A DNA stretch of 64,000 nucleotides from Babesia bovis T2Bo (taxonomy: Eukaryota; Apicomplexa; Aconoidasida; Piroplasmida; Babesiidae): the NCBI RefSeq assembly GCF_000165395.2, contig NC_010574.1:1550001-1614000 (forward strand), given 5' to 3'. Below the pieces are notes generated by a model. That model saw nothing but the letters and a program-made list of their open reading frames with translations. It made no database searches and was not told where the DNA came from. Numbering within the stretch: the stretch's first letter is position 1; each line of letters opens with the position of its first letter. The position numbers and the translations under genes were made by a program. Positions 43,484 through 54,725 of this stretch are shown here, piece by piece.

Positions 43484-46126
43484 ATGTCACACATTTATGT
43501 TCTACATATCGCACATGATATAATGGCGCAAAGATACAACGTTTCCATGCTGCGGCGCGTCGTATCGCAATCGAATTATGCTAACGTTTCCAAGGCGCGG
43601 CTACCCTGTTCCATAAGGCGCTTCTCTTTTATACGTAACCTTTTTGACAGAGAAAGTGACCCTAATCCCGAACCTTTGGATTTGAAGCCAGCTTCTGTTT
43701 CGCTATATGAAAAGGAATCAATCCTTCAAACATTTCAGACTAATCTGGACTCCCTTCTGGATGATGATGCAACGACGATTAATGACTATGTCGATTTCAT
43801 TACAAAAGTGAAACATCCACCGGCAGCGACTCCGCCAACTCTTAAGCACCATACTACTGCTAGATTGATAAACTTAATGGATGCTCTTGTATATCTACGA
43901 TGTATGAAGTACGTGGATACATACGCCAGATTATTAGACATTGTGGCTGCCGAGCTTTCGTCACGTAAATTTGATTTCGATTCCACTGACAATATCAATT
44001 TAATAATCCACTGCATATCTTGCATTGCCGCGCTCAGGAAACCTTCCAAGGAAATCGGTATATTATCGCAACATATAAATCAGGAGTTCAGAAAACATGG
44101 AGGCCAAGTACTTAAAAGTGGTATGTTAATCGAACTTCTGAATGCGTTCGGTCATGTAACGCACCCATCAATGATAGATTTCTTGGTTCATACCTGTACG
44201 GTACGTCTGAAGGATATTTTACCCTCAGATCTAATCCACGTACCCACTGTGCTCATGAAATATAAAATACAAAATGAGATCGTAGTCTCCGCGGTTATCC
44301 AATATGTGGTAGACAACTGTATTGTATTAATGGATAAGTCACAACTACGTCGCTTTATCATTAATGTCACACAAATGGAGTACCTGAAGAATTCTGATGG
44401 CATGATAACTCAACGCGCAGACGAGCTCCTGAGCTCTAGTTTTCGAAAGGCTTCAGAAAGATATAAAATCGATGATATGCTTCATATACTGGGATCTATG
44501 CCTGAACACAATCATATACCGCCATATAGTAGACAGTCATTGTCCAACCTGGTTAATACGCTTATGTGTCGTGTAGGTATTACATCGGATATAAATGAAA
44601 CATCTAATGCCTTAAAGATGATGACAAACGGTATGATCATCACTATAGTGGAATGTATAGCAAGGCTGTGCCCATATATGTTCGATATAAAACAGGATGC
44701 AGTAGCCCTTATGGACTATATAACATCAGGTGGCAAAGTCGACAATTTTGGGCCTTCCAAGCTGGATACACTTCTTGAAATGTTGGGGATTGAATTGTGT
44801 CACAGAATAAATATAGATTCAGAACCACCAGTTTGGAAGCACGTAAACACTCCTGGAGGAAACGACAGGGTTACCGTCAGTGATATCAGCACCATAGTCG
44901 CAATATTGAACAAAATGGCATATGCCAATGAAACATCAAGCCTTAAAAATGTAGCTAAAGAACTGCAAAATATTTTGGAACGCTGTTTACAATTTGCCAT
45001 AGTGGATAATGAGGACAGTTTGTTCAATCTGGTACAGCGAATATATTGGAACCCAGGATTACACAGTAATATGGCTAAACATGCCTTCAAATTAGTGCTA
45101 AGCCTTAAGACTAGTAGCATGACACCAAAGCTGTCAAAAATAACGGCTCTATTAGTGAGGGATATTGTCGTAGCCAAGGAAATAAGTGATACACAACCAA
45201 TTAACATTGAGGAAGTGTTGAATCATCTTCTGGAAGCTGTTAACATTGATAACTTATCGGATAAAGCACTAAGGAATGCAAGTGAATTCCTTTCACTCTT
45301 GTATATAACCGCATGTACATATCGCACAAAAACGGGGAAGGGGTTAACTCACGGCCTAATACCGAAGATGCAACAGTTACTGATGAAGTTGCCTGCGGAT
45401 AATAATGGCATATTAAACCACAGATGTTTGCAAAGTGTACTAGAATTAGACAGCAGTGATCCCGTATATCAACATGTGTCCTCCCTGGTTAATGAATGGA
45501 AAGATTCCTTATCAGACGGCAACAAATGCAAGTTGTGCTTACACGATGTGCTGAATTATGTTATCGAAAGGTACTATCGCATCTCACAACAGGAAACCAC
45601 CCAGGATAATATACATGAACTGTCTACGCTAACTAAATCCGTTGTAGATGAACTGGGACGTCTTGAACTATATATCGAAAACCATATACCTATTAGAGAT
45701 AACACGATGGAACATAATGTTTGGGAGTCGCAAGAAGGGCTCACTGCATTATTCAGACCGCCAAGGGAAAATAAAGATATATATCTACCCAGGCATGATA
45801 ACACCTTGCAGAGATATTTCCCCGTAAAGAAACAGATCGGAATAAAGAAAGTAGGCACACCTACAACTATGTATAGCATTAAAAAGATGTTACATAGGCA
45901 ACTGATGCGTACAACGCAATTGGAATTACAATTGGCACGAGAGGATAAAAGAAGATCCACTTCACATGAGCACATACGTGAATGTGTAGCAAACATATAC
46001 GCCGCCATTAACAAAGCTTTCTTGACAGTGGCTATGTACGAGCCGATATGGCCTGATAGTTACCTGCCCAGGACACATACGGAGCGACTTGTTAAGTCAG
46101 CATTGAAGCGATTCAACGGAGTTTAA
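43484..46126 (+). CDS. Large helical protein, probably mitochondrial, unknown function
   Basis: A single exon encodes 880 residues from 43484, or 867 if the ATG at 43523 (MAQRYNVSMLRR) is used. The second start would give a mitochondrial presequence-like N-terminus, basic and free of acidic residues until about residue 45 (RDRES). Most of the chain is helical, with repeated units of 35-40 residues, as in helical-repeat proteins of apicomplexan organelles. The C-terminal segment is basic (KKMLHRQLMRTTQLELQLARED) and ends PIWPDSYLPRTHTERLVKSALKRF. No RAP or PPR consensus is clear. It may be an organellar RNA or ribosome factor; this is inference only. 43204-43483 upstream holds no gene. Confidence 0.7.
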   Translation: MSHIYVLHIAHDIMAQRYNVSMLRRVVSQSNYANVSKARLPCSIRRFSFIRNLFDRESDPNPEPLDLKPASVSLYEKESILQTFQTNLDSLLDDDATTINDYVDFITKVKHPPAATPPTLKHHTTARLINLMDALVYLRCMKYVDTYARLLDIVAAELSSRKFDFDSTDNINLIIHCISCIAALRKPSKEIGILSQHINQEFRKHGGQVLKSGMLIELLNAFGHVTHPSMIDFLVHTCTVRLKDILPSDLIHVPTVLMKYKIQNEIVVSAVIQYVVDNCIVLMDKSQLRRFIINVTQMEYLKNSDGMITQRADELLSSSFRKASERYKIDDMLHILGSMPEHNHIPPYSRQSLSNLVNTLMCRVGITSDINETSNALKMMTNGMIITIVECIARLCPYMFDIKQDAVALMDYITSGGKVDNFGPSKLDTLLEMLGIELCHRINIDSEPPVWKHVNTPGGNDRVTVSDISTIVAILNKMAYANETSSLKNVAKELQNILERCLQFAIVDNEDSLFNLVQRIYWNPGLHSNMAKHAFKLVLSLKTSSMTPKLSKITALLVRDIVVAKEISDTQPINIEEVLNHLLEAVNIDNLSDKALRNASEFLSLLYITACTYRTKTGKGLTHGLIPKMQQLLMKLPADNNGILNHRCLQSVLELDSSDPVYQHVSSLVNEWKDSLSDGNKCKLCLHDVLNYVIERYYRISQQETTQDNIHELSTLTKSVVDELGRLELYIENHIPIRDNTMEHNVWESQEGLTALFRPPRENKDIYLPRHDNTLQRYFPVKKQIGIKKVGTPTTMYSIKKMLHRQLMRTTQLELQLAREDKRRSTSHEHIRECVANIYAAINKAFLTVAMYEPIWPDSYLPRTHTERLVKSALKRFNGV

Positions 46127-46316
46127 TATCGAGTAGTACGACTATTTTACACATATACACGTATATATTATCCTGTTATCTAACGTTAAATATGTACATT
46201 AAATTCCCATACTTTATATAGTACGAGATCTACGGGGCATTCAGCCACACACCAACAAGGCAACCTGGCTATAAAAAATAGCTTCAAGTGCGCAGTAGAC
46301 ATATCGCATTGTGTAT

Positions 46317-49300
46317 ATGGGAGTTCCCGGATTTTTTAAATGGCTCGCGCAGCGGTATCCTCTTATATGCGAAACATACAGAGGATCCGTGGCGGAGAAG
46401 GATGACGCCTTCCGCCTTCTCAAGTCAATTGAAAGGTCGGATGACCAATATGAAACGTCCTCGGTGCCAGATGGTTTCGATAACCTCTACTTGGATGTTA
46501 ATGGGATCATCCATAACTGCTCGCACAGCATAGAGGAGCTGAGCCAGGGATTACGATGTGAAGAGGATATATTCGTCCTGATATTCCAGTACATCAATAA
46601 TCTTGTCAAGATTGTTAGACCGCGTAAGCTATTATATTTAGCAATTGATGGAGTTGCCCCGAGAGCTAAAATTATGCAACAACGTGATAGGCGCTTCAGA
46701 AGTGCTAGAGACAGTAATAAGAATGAAGTGGTATTTCAAACTATACAAGAAAACAATGGGATAGAAAAGGAGCCATCGGATGGGGATGGTGATGTTAATT
46801 TTAAATTCGATCCCATACAAATCACACCAGGAACACCGTTCATGGAAAGACTTTCCGTACGACTGCGCTTCTTTGCCCACATGATGATACATGAAAACAA
46901 GGCTTGGAAAAATTTGAAAATCGTCGTAAGCGGTTCAGACGTACCCGGAGAAGGTGAACATAAAATAATGGAATACATAAGAAATGATAAGTCCAATAGA
47001 CATGATGCTGCAAGGGCAGGGGGAACTCCGCAATACATATCGCATTGTATATATGGTCTAGATGCTGATCTTATTATGTTATCACTGGCTACGCATGAGC
47101 CTTATGTATGCCTGCTACGTGAACAAGTCTACTTTTTCAACAAACAGACGAACTCAAGGATGATGATGAATATGAATGACTACATATTTCTGCATATTGG
47201 TATATTGAGGGAGTACATACTGCATGATATGGTTATTTCACCCGAGTTACGTAGGCAGCCTAGAACAATAGATAGGGTAGTGGATGATTTCGTACTAATG
47301 TCAATGTTTATGGGCAATGACTTTTTACCACACGGTAAATTTGCCAAAATAACAGATGGAGGACTCAATACATATATAACATTATATTCACGATATTTAG
47401 AAGAAAGGTACAGGTCATCCCCGAATGGCCATATATGGCTGGTCACAGGTTGTGGTGAAATAAATTGCACTAACCTGTTGCACTTCTTAAATATGCTGGT
47501 TAAACGGGAATCCAGTCGTATAACCGACGAGTTGCACTGTGGCCCAGATGCAGGAAGAGGCGAAGCCAAGCGTAATGGTAAAAGCGGGAAGACGGAAATA
47601 ACTGTCATTGATGTGGCTAACTGCTGTATCATGACAGACCCATCGGAATTCAGAGCTAAATACGAAGGCAAGCCAAAATCATTTGCTGAATGGAGATCAC
47701 GTTACTACATGGCTAAAATGGGAATAGCATCCGATGTGATCGTACATAAAAGCACAAAGAGTTCCGATACCGAATCATCACCATGTACCATACCAGAAGT
47801 AGTACGAGACTACCTCGAAGGCATCCAGTGGGTGATGTACTATTACTACAGAGGTGTACCCTCTTGGAACTGGTACCTCCGATGCAAGTATGCTCCACTA
47901 CTCTCCGATGTTAGATTTTTTATTCAGAGGATGAAGCAATCTTACGACAGAGGTGGTAACCGACCCCGAGATTGCCCTGCCAATGCAACAACACTCTCAC
48001 AAGTAATGCAGTTAAAATTTGAAATTTCAGAACCGGTGACTCCATTCCAGCAGCTAATGATGGTCATGCCACCTGCAGCAGCGCATTTCCTACCAACTGT
48101 GTTTGGCAATTTGATGACTGACACTGAATCGCCACTTCGGAAGTATTACCCGGAGCACTTTGATATTGATATGGACGATACTAACGTACAATGGGGAGGG
48201 GTCACGCTTCTTCCAATAGTCCCGCCAAACTTGCTGTTGCGCCTCATGAACGGAGCACTAATGTCCAAAGGTGATGAAAAGTTCGTCGTAGGGCCTTCTG
48301 GAAAGCTCTGCTATATGGAATCCACCAAACTGACAGAGGATGAGAAAATGAGGAATTGCACAGGTGTTGCGAGGATATACTACCACAATGCAGATGGAAA
48401 AGGGACAACCATAGAATCACCTATGGAAACCTTCACTTCTATTGTAAACTGCCAGACTACTTACAGCACATTCTTTAATCCTACCCTAAAACGAGGGCAA
48501 ACGTTTCCCATAGAGCTCATGATGTATAACCACGAGTTGCAAAAGGGATATCATGCACCCAGCGAACGTGGTCATAACATTTGGTTTCCATCGCTCAACT
48601 CATTACCATTTGAACCATATAAGAGAGGCGGGGTCCAGGTGTTTCACATGAAGTCACATTTTCCCAGTATTTATTTATGGGTCAAGCAGCCACTGCATCG
48701 AGGCGCTGTGAGAAATTTTGCTAGTGCCAAAAGGTCTAAATATGTAGTTGTAGGTTACCCGTATCAACACATAGGAAGGCTTGAGGCGATACATACACCA
48801 TATGTCACAGTCAAGGATGGACGAATATATGCAGGCAAGCCAAAGGAGCTTGCTAATATGTTAACTTCCATCAAACAAGAATTGGATAAAAAAGGCATAG
48901 TTATAAGTCACAAGTGCCCGGACCCTTCCATACCAAAGGATAGGAGCCATGAAACAAAACATATAAACACACAATTGTTGCTCACAATTATTCGAGACAT
49001 ACCTGGTTTAGACTTATCACCAAATATGCCATCGGTACGTACAGCACGTTCCCTTGGGTTAGATCACATTTGCGAGAACGTGGTGGTCGAGTACCGGGTA
49101 CTGGATATTAACCTACAGGACACGAGCATCTGTGGCAGATCCATCGTCACATTTGTAAGGTTCGTAGAGCATATCGATGAAGGATTTCCTCAGATGAAAC
49201 GCGCTGTATACAGGGATGAATCCAAGTCAAAGACAGAGGCTGCGATATCGAATAACCTCAACGAGATGATAGCGTTAAAGAATGCAATCAGACAACATGA

Positions 49301-50483
49301 AATGACCCACGGAAAATATTCAAAACCGTGTATTAAAGTTATATGTACCATGCCAGGTTCATTGTATGGTTGCGTAGGCTCGATACACAGTGTTGGAAAC
49401 ACTTTCGACGAAATCAGCGCTGTTTTCCCAATAGCAGACTACCGGGTAACATTAGCATCCAATGCTGCTAAAATGTTCGAAAACAATTCAAAGATTGCAG
49501 CTGTGGTGTCAGCTAAGACAAACGTCGTATGGTACGGTTTTAAGGATATATGTGCTATGGCAAGCATTGACACTACAACTGCCATGGCAGTATTCCACCT
49601 ACTCACGACAGGGCAGTACCATGACGATATTGGTATGAACTTAGTGTTGTGGAATGAAGAAAAGGGATGTGTTATGTGCTTGCCAGGATACACTAGGTGC
49701 AGCGAGGAGTTGCTGACTGATACAAGGATGTCTAATCCTGATACCCTGCTACTTGGTGTCCAATATTCGGGTGCAGTATTAAACTTGGTATCAGATTATC
49801 GCGACAAATTTCCTGAGTTGTTTGAGTATTTTTTGAAAAACGATGTCAAGCCTAATAATTCCGCAAAAGGAGGTTATAGATTCCACTTGAACATGGATGT
49901 CGTTTTCACTGGGACGCCAGAGATCATTGAGTTCAAGACGTTGCAGTTGTTGAAATATGTTAAATCGCAAGTATTCAGAAGATTGAAAATGGTGGTCGGT
50001 AAATACGACTGCCTTACGGATGAAGATATTGCTTCTATAAGCACTATATATGATGACCAGCACGCCGTGGATTCTAGTGACAAGGATAGCTGTAAACTTG
50101 TAAGGGTTTCACATATCAAAAATCTGCATATACCCTCGTATCATACAGGTACCGTCTTTATGCGCGAAGAGGATATTACACTGGGTCAATGCGTAGTATA
50201 CATTAACCACAATGAGACAGTACCATTGGGAACGCGCGGAACCGTCGTTGGGATCTATCCACAAAATGCAGATGGAACGTCAGTATTATTTGAAGTGTTG
50301 CTGGAAAAGAATTCCATGGGTGCTGGTCAACTCTTCGGTCGTTGTGGCAACATGCGAGGTATTTTTGTTACCATCGCTGATATTATGTCGATTTATCCTA
50401 ATGAACCAATGGAAATAGATATGTGGTCAGCGATTAACCAAGCTCACGATAGGTGCAACGCTCAATACATTAGTTACGTCTAA
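46317..50483 (+). CDS. XRN1-like 5'-3' exoribonuclease
   Basis: A single exon encodes 1388 residues from the ATG at 46317, giving the canonical MGVPGFFKWLAQRYP start. The catalytic acidic residues are in YLDVNGIIHNC, VSGSDVPGEGEHKIMEYIR and YGLDADLIMLSLATHEP, and in LMSMFMGNDFLPH. The second conserved region and the XRN1-specific beta domains extend to the C-terminus, and the length suggests the cytoplasmic XRN1 type rather than the nuclear XRN2. XRN1 degrades decapped 5'-monophosphate mRNAs. Together with the PARN-like deadenylase at 26434 it gives two mRNA decay functions in this window. The gene follows the unknown protein by 190 nt. Confidence 0.95.
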   Translation: MGVPGFFKWLAQRYPLICETYRGSVAEKDDAFRLLKSIERSDDQYETSSVPDGFDNLYLDVNGIIHNCSHSIEELSQGLRCEEDIFVLIFQYINNLVKIVRPRKLLYLAIDGVAPRAKIMQQRDRRFRSARDSNKNEVVFQTIQENNGIEKEPSDGDGDVNFKFDPIQITPGTPFMERLSVRLRFFAHMMIHENKAWKNLKIVVSGSDVPGEGEHKIMEYIRNDKSNRHDAARAGGTPQYISHCIYGLDADLIMLSLATHEPYVCLLREQVYFFNKQTNSRMMMNMNDYIFLHIGILREYILHDMVISPELRRQPRTIDRVVDDFVLMSMFMGNDFLPHGKFAKITDGGLNTYITLYSRYLEERYRSSPNGHIWLVTGCGEINCTNLLHFLNMLVKRESSRITDELHCGPDAGRGEAKRNGKSGKTEITVIDVANCCIMTDPSEFRAKYEGKPKSFAEWRSRYYMAKMGIASDVIVHKSTKSSDTESSPCTIPEVVRDYLEGIQWVMYYYYRGVPSWNWYLRCKYAPLLSDVRFFIQRMKQSYDRGGNRPRDCPANATTLSQVMQLKFEISEPVTPFQQLMMVMPPAAAHFLPTVFGNLMTDTESPLRKYYPEHFDIDMDDTNVQWGGVTLLPIVPPNLLLRLMNGALMSKGDEKFVVGPSGKLCYMESTKLTEDEKMRNCTGVARIYYHNADGKGTTIESPMETFTSIVNCQTTYSTFFNPTLKRGQTFPIELMMYNHELQKGYHAPSERGHNIWFPSLNSLPFEPYKRGGVQVFHMKSHFPSIYLWVKQPLHRGAVRNFASAKRSKYVVVGYPYQHIGRLEAIHTPYVTVKDGRIYAGKPKELANMLTSIKQELDKKGIVISHKCPDPSIPKDRSHETKHINTQLLLTIIRDIPGLDLSPNMPSVRTARSLGLDHICENVVVEYRVLDINLQDTSICGRSIVTFVRFVEHIDEGFPQMKRAVYRDESKSKTEAAISNNLNEMIALKNAIRQHEMTHGKYSKPCIKVICTMPGSLYGCVGSIHSVGNTFDEISAVFPIADYRVTLASNAAKMFENNSKIAAVVSAKTNVVWYGFKDICAMASIDTTTAMAVFHLLTTGQYHDDIGMNLVLWNEEKGCVMCLPGYTRCSEELLTDTRMSNPDTLLLGVQYSGAVLNLVSDYRDKFPELFEYFLKNDVKPNNSAKGGYRFHLNMDVVFTGTPEIIEFKTLQLLKYVKSQVFRRLKMVVGKYDCLTDEDIASISTIYDDQHAVDSSDKDSCKLVRVSHIKNLHIPSYHTGTVFMREEDITLGQCVVYINHNETVPLGTRGTVVGIYPQNADGTSVLFEVLLEKNSMGAGQLFGRCGNMRGIFVTIADIMSIYPNEPMEIDMWSAINQAHDRCNAQYISYV

Positions 50484-50799
50484 CATTACCGCATGTGTTA
50501 TCTAATGATTGTTACATACCGTGATGCTGTATAAATTAAGTGCTCTTGATACATGTTGTGTGCCTCAAACTAGTAAATATAGCTTACACGAAACCATACA
50601 TACATTTTAAATACTCTACACAATTTGTTTACGTGATATATCGTGCTATTATGTTTCTGAATTTAGCAAACACCAGAACTCCAGAAACCTACATACAGGC
50701 TACCACCACAGACATCATGTATATTTATAGATTATATTAGACGGGGAAAGTCGATATATCATCGATAGAAGCACTTTTTTCGACACGGGTTCATTAACC
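50484..50799. other. Convergent intergenic region after XRN1
   Basis: These 316 nt lie between the ends of XRN1 (plus) and the MACPF gene (minus). They are AT-rich, and no open frame or RNA structure is supported. Confidence 0.45.
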
Positions 50800-53700
50800 C
50801 TATACGGCACCCACTGACACCTTTCCGTAAAACAGATAGGCATCATTGTATGCTTTCATGTATTCGTGGCCCATTATCATTGCAAGCGGGGTGTACTCAG
50901 CTTTTATGGGCATTGAATTTTCTGGAACGGTAGCAGCCCAGTCATTGAAGACGATAGTATTCCCGTCCCCGTATATATCACCTCCTATGACAAACATCGA
51001 CTTTTTAGTATCCAACGATTCTGTATCTCTATTGTGAAGGCTGGACGTGCTGGCGTTAACCGATGCATCAACCGTTGCTACCTCAGCCTGGACACTCAGT
51101 TCAGCTTTTACGTCAATGCCCTTCTTTTTCAGGTCAGCTTCTTGGGATGATTTGGTTTCAATGATAGTAAGCATCTTCCCTCCAAGATAAACTTTAGTCG
51201 TAACGTGCGTGCCGAATACAGTGAAAAATTGCATCCATGCGGTTACTCCTAACTCTTTGCACGCCTGAGAACGTGGATGAACAAGATAGTCGTAGGGGTG
51301 GCAAACCAACCCATTGCCTTCTTCTTGAAATGTTTTTGGCAAACCTTTCAATGCGGCTTGGAAAGCTTGAGTTGTGTCCCATTTAATAGACATCGGTATA
51401 CCCGCTACAAAATTGAAACAGTATGACCTGCTTACATATGTATTTACGCCCTTGGAGTCATAAGCCTTCTTTATGTTGTTATAGTTGACTGATGCAGCAA
51501 ACTTAAATTTATCTCCTGGTAAAGATGCAGATACTGAAGCATCAGCAGATAGAACATTATCCAGAGATTGAGTCTTTGCAACCTCTGAAATCGTTTCACC
51601 CTTGTGACATGACGTATAAGGTCGCACCCAAGCCCCCTTCGGTTGAATAAAATGGCGACTGTTTGAAAGCCCTTCAGCGTCATCACGCCAATGCATTTGT
51701 ACGACACTTGCTCTATAACCCGGATCTAATAGTATAATTGTATCACCCATCGGGTTGCCCTTCAAAAGATCATATCCAGCTCCCAAGTATTCAAGACCAC
51801 TTGGTGATTCAACATCATTTATTTCTTCATTTATATCAGCATCTTCATTTTCACCATGATCTTCATCATCTTCATCTTCCAAATGCATCATTGCATCCAT
51901 TGATGCATCCTCTGGTAATTCGTGGGTTGGGGGAGAATCTATATCATCGTCTAGATCTTCATCGTTTACATCAACCCAATCTTTATCCCCTTCATTATCG
52001 GCTTCACTTTCTTCTTCGTAGAATGGATCATCATCCATGTTATGATTTGGATTAACATATTCCCCACCCTGTTCATTGTGCGCCGATTCATCGGCGTTCT
52101 TCTCATCTTTACGTATAGCATTATCCTCACTAGGCTTCTTATCTATATCATCGTCGAGATCTTCATCGTTTACACCAACCCAATCTTTATCCCCTTCATT
52201 ATCGGCTTCACTTTCTTCTTCGTAGAATGGATCATCATCCATGTTATGATTTGGATTAACATATTCCCCACCCTGTTCATTGTGCGCCGATTCATCGGCG
52301 TTCTTCTCATCTTTACGTATAGCATTATCCTCACTAGGCTTCTTATCTATATCATCGTCGAGATCTTCATCGTTTACACCAACCCAATCTTTATCTCCTT
52401 CATTATCGGCTTCACTTTCTTCTTCGTAGAACGGATCATCGCCATCGTTATCGTCATAGCCTGCCAACAGTAGATCATTTTCACTTTCTTGCTCAGGATC
52501 TAGATTATCAAACTTATATTTACGTGAGTTTTTGTTAACGTTGTCATCTAGAAGATCTAAAGATCCTCTGTCGTCTATGTCATCCATGAATGACTTTTCA
52601 GGTACATCATCACCATACAAAATGTCATCCATATAATCTTTATAATCACTTTCATCGATGTATTCGCCCTTTATATTTGTTGATTTAGGAGATTCTACAA
52701 TGCTATCATCAAAATCGTTTTCTTCATCAAAGGTATCCAAACCGTCAAATACACTTCCCTCATCGTTCGTGGAAGATGTATTAAACACACTATTATCGAA
52801 CGTGCCCTGTCGATAATCTTTTTTTGCATGTTTGCGCTTTGTTTTATTAGCATCGGAGTGTGACCTTTCTATGAAATTGATGTTAGGATTGTAATTTGTT
52901 TCTGTTGTTTGTTCTGGGATTCTATGATGTGATCTATTGTTGCTACTACTGGTAGCGTACCGTGGTGTGATGTTGTTGTTATTATTAATAGCTTTCCGCA
53001 AGCCTCGAACGGGAGGCGGCATAGCCAGAGCCACTTCGTCTTCGTGGTTTTGGTTCATCTGCTTAACTTATATTATTATATATTTTAATTAGGAAACATA
53101 CCTACGTCATAATCCGATTTAATGTCCTCAAAGAGTTCATCGCCTGTAGATGTTTCTTCAACGTCGTTTCCATCTTCAACCTTATTTTTGTATTTATTAG
53201 TCTCCTTGTCCAACAATTTCATTGCTTCTTCAAAATCACGATCAGTCAATGCAGGATCTGATCCGGGTCCTTCAGATACAAATTGTTTTTTCGAATTTCT
53301 ATTATTCGGCTCGTCATCATATAAATCACCAGTGGCTGGTAACACTATGCTATTTTTAGCATTCTTCCTTTGGGGTCTATTAATCATGCCGCTATCATAT
53401 ATATCGGTATCTGCATCTTCATCTAGAACGTCATAATCATCACCTCTTCTTCTTGAAAGTTGCCCACGTGTCCTCGCAGTGGACGATGCCATTTTAGGCA
53501 TGGAATCATCAGAATCTACATCTTCAGCATAATCTTCCTCATCGACATCTGCACTTTCGTTGTTTTTCTTAGATCCAAATAAACCATTTGGAAGCACGCC
53601 TTCAAGAGGCTCATCACCTATAAGAGTCTTAGCTCCGACACCTGCTGCGGCAGATACAGTGGCTGCACCCATCCCTTTAGCAGCGGCGGTGAGGCCACGT

Positions 53701-54527
53701 CTAATGATAGATTTCTTCTTTGCAACTGGAGCATCAGTAGCACTTGGCGTAGCGGATGTATCAGCTAATTTAGTCGGAGTTACTGTCTCATCCGTTTTTT
53801 TCTTTGATCTTAAACCAGCAGTCCATTTCTTTCCGGCTGATTTGGCAGCATTGGCAGACCTAATACCATTGTTTCTTTGCCTCCTACCGATTCTAGCAGC
53901 ATTTCTATCACCCATGGTTCTTTTGTTTCCAGGAGATGCTACAGGTTTAATGGGTTTGTTAGTTGTGGTAGAAGATAGATTATTACCCCTTCTTGTCGAT
54001 GGTCTTCTACTCGTTGCAGCGGCGCCCCCTGCACTGCGCTTTTTTGGTATAGGCCGTGAATCACCATTAGCCTTGCGTCTTAAAAGTGGAGTCTTTGCAA
54101 CCTTTTTAGCTCGAATGGAAGGTCTAGCATGTCCAACTTTGGATACGCCCAATTCCAACAGACTGCTTTTAGCATCTTCAACCTGATTATCATAGTTCAT
54201 TTCTATAAATTTAGAATCACGATCATTATCATCATCTACATTTTTCTTGTCATCATTAACTGAATCGAATGGGGAATTCTTTTCACCTTCATCAGAGTCG
54301 AACTCAGAATCATTTACATTATATCTTATTTCTTCATTTCCATTTTCTAATCCTTCCTCGCCATTATTAGCTTCAATAAATGCTAATACATCATCCTCAG
54401 GAATGTTATTTGCTGCGGATGCGTTAAACTCGTTCTCTTTGGCCAAAGTTTTGGCAAAGACATTGATGGTGGAGGGTGAAAACACCACTGAAAACACCGC
54501 AAAAACGGGAATCAGTATGAACTTCAT
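50800..54527 (-). CDS. MACPF (perforin-like) protein with long acidic/basic N-terminal region
   Basis: Two frames on the minus strand, 54527-53106 and 53058-50800, appear to be exons of one gene joined over a 47-nt intron (53059-53105, donor GTAGGT, acceptor GCAG); about 1226 residues. Reasons: the junction is in phase, only 26 nt separate the first frame's stop from the second frame's first ATG, and only the first frame has a signal peptide (hydrophobic residues about 3-17). Residues about 25-150 are acidic, 150-260 basic and Ala/Arg-rich, and 480-880 very acidic with three copies of a 68-residue repeat. The MACPF fold occupies roughly 893-1226, with the FGTH signature near 1088. No C-terminal beta-rich domain follows. 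Apicomplexan MACPF proteins act in membrane lysis at egress or invasion; activity here is not shown. Confidence 0.8.
51939..52440 (-). repeat. 204-bp tandem repeat encoding 68-residue acidic units
   Basis: Units begin at 51939, 52143 and 52347 on the plus strand; the third is partial (to about 52440). Copies are nearly identical at the DNA level, with a few substitutions such as gtctag/gtcgag and atcatcc/atcgcc. Each unit encodes an Asp/Glu-rich stretch with EEESEADNEGDKDW. The period is a multiple of three, so copy-number change keeps frame. It lies in exon 2 of the MACPF gene. Confidence 0.95.
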
Positions 54528-54725
54528 TGTTTTAGATACGATATTAGCTTAGTAAATGCTAGAATGTAGTAAATGGGTATATTAACGTATGTCGTTATAT
54601 ACAACGCTGTTAATCAACACATATATACTTCTCAGGCACACATTTGCCGGAATACACTATAGAACAATTTTTAATACTGAATAATAGATAGAATCATACT
54701 GAGACTGATTTTGTGACCGTGTACT

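Noticed and set aside
52042..52473. Plus-strand hydrophobic repeat frame of 143 codons
   Set aside because: It is the antisense shadow of the 204-bp acidic repeat; a period divisible by three keeps every frame open.
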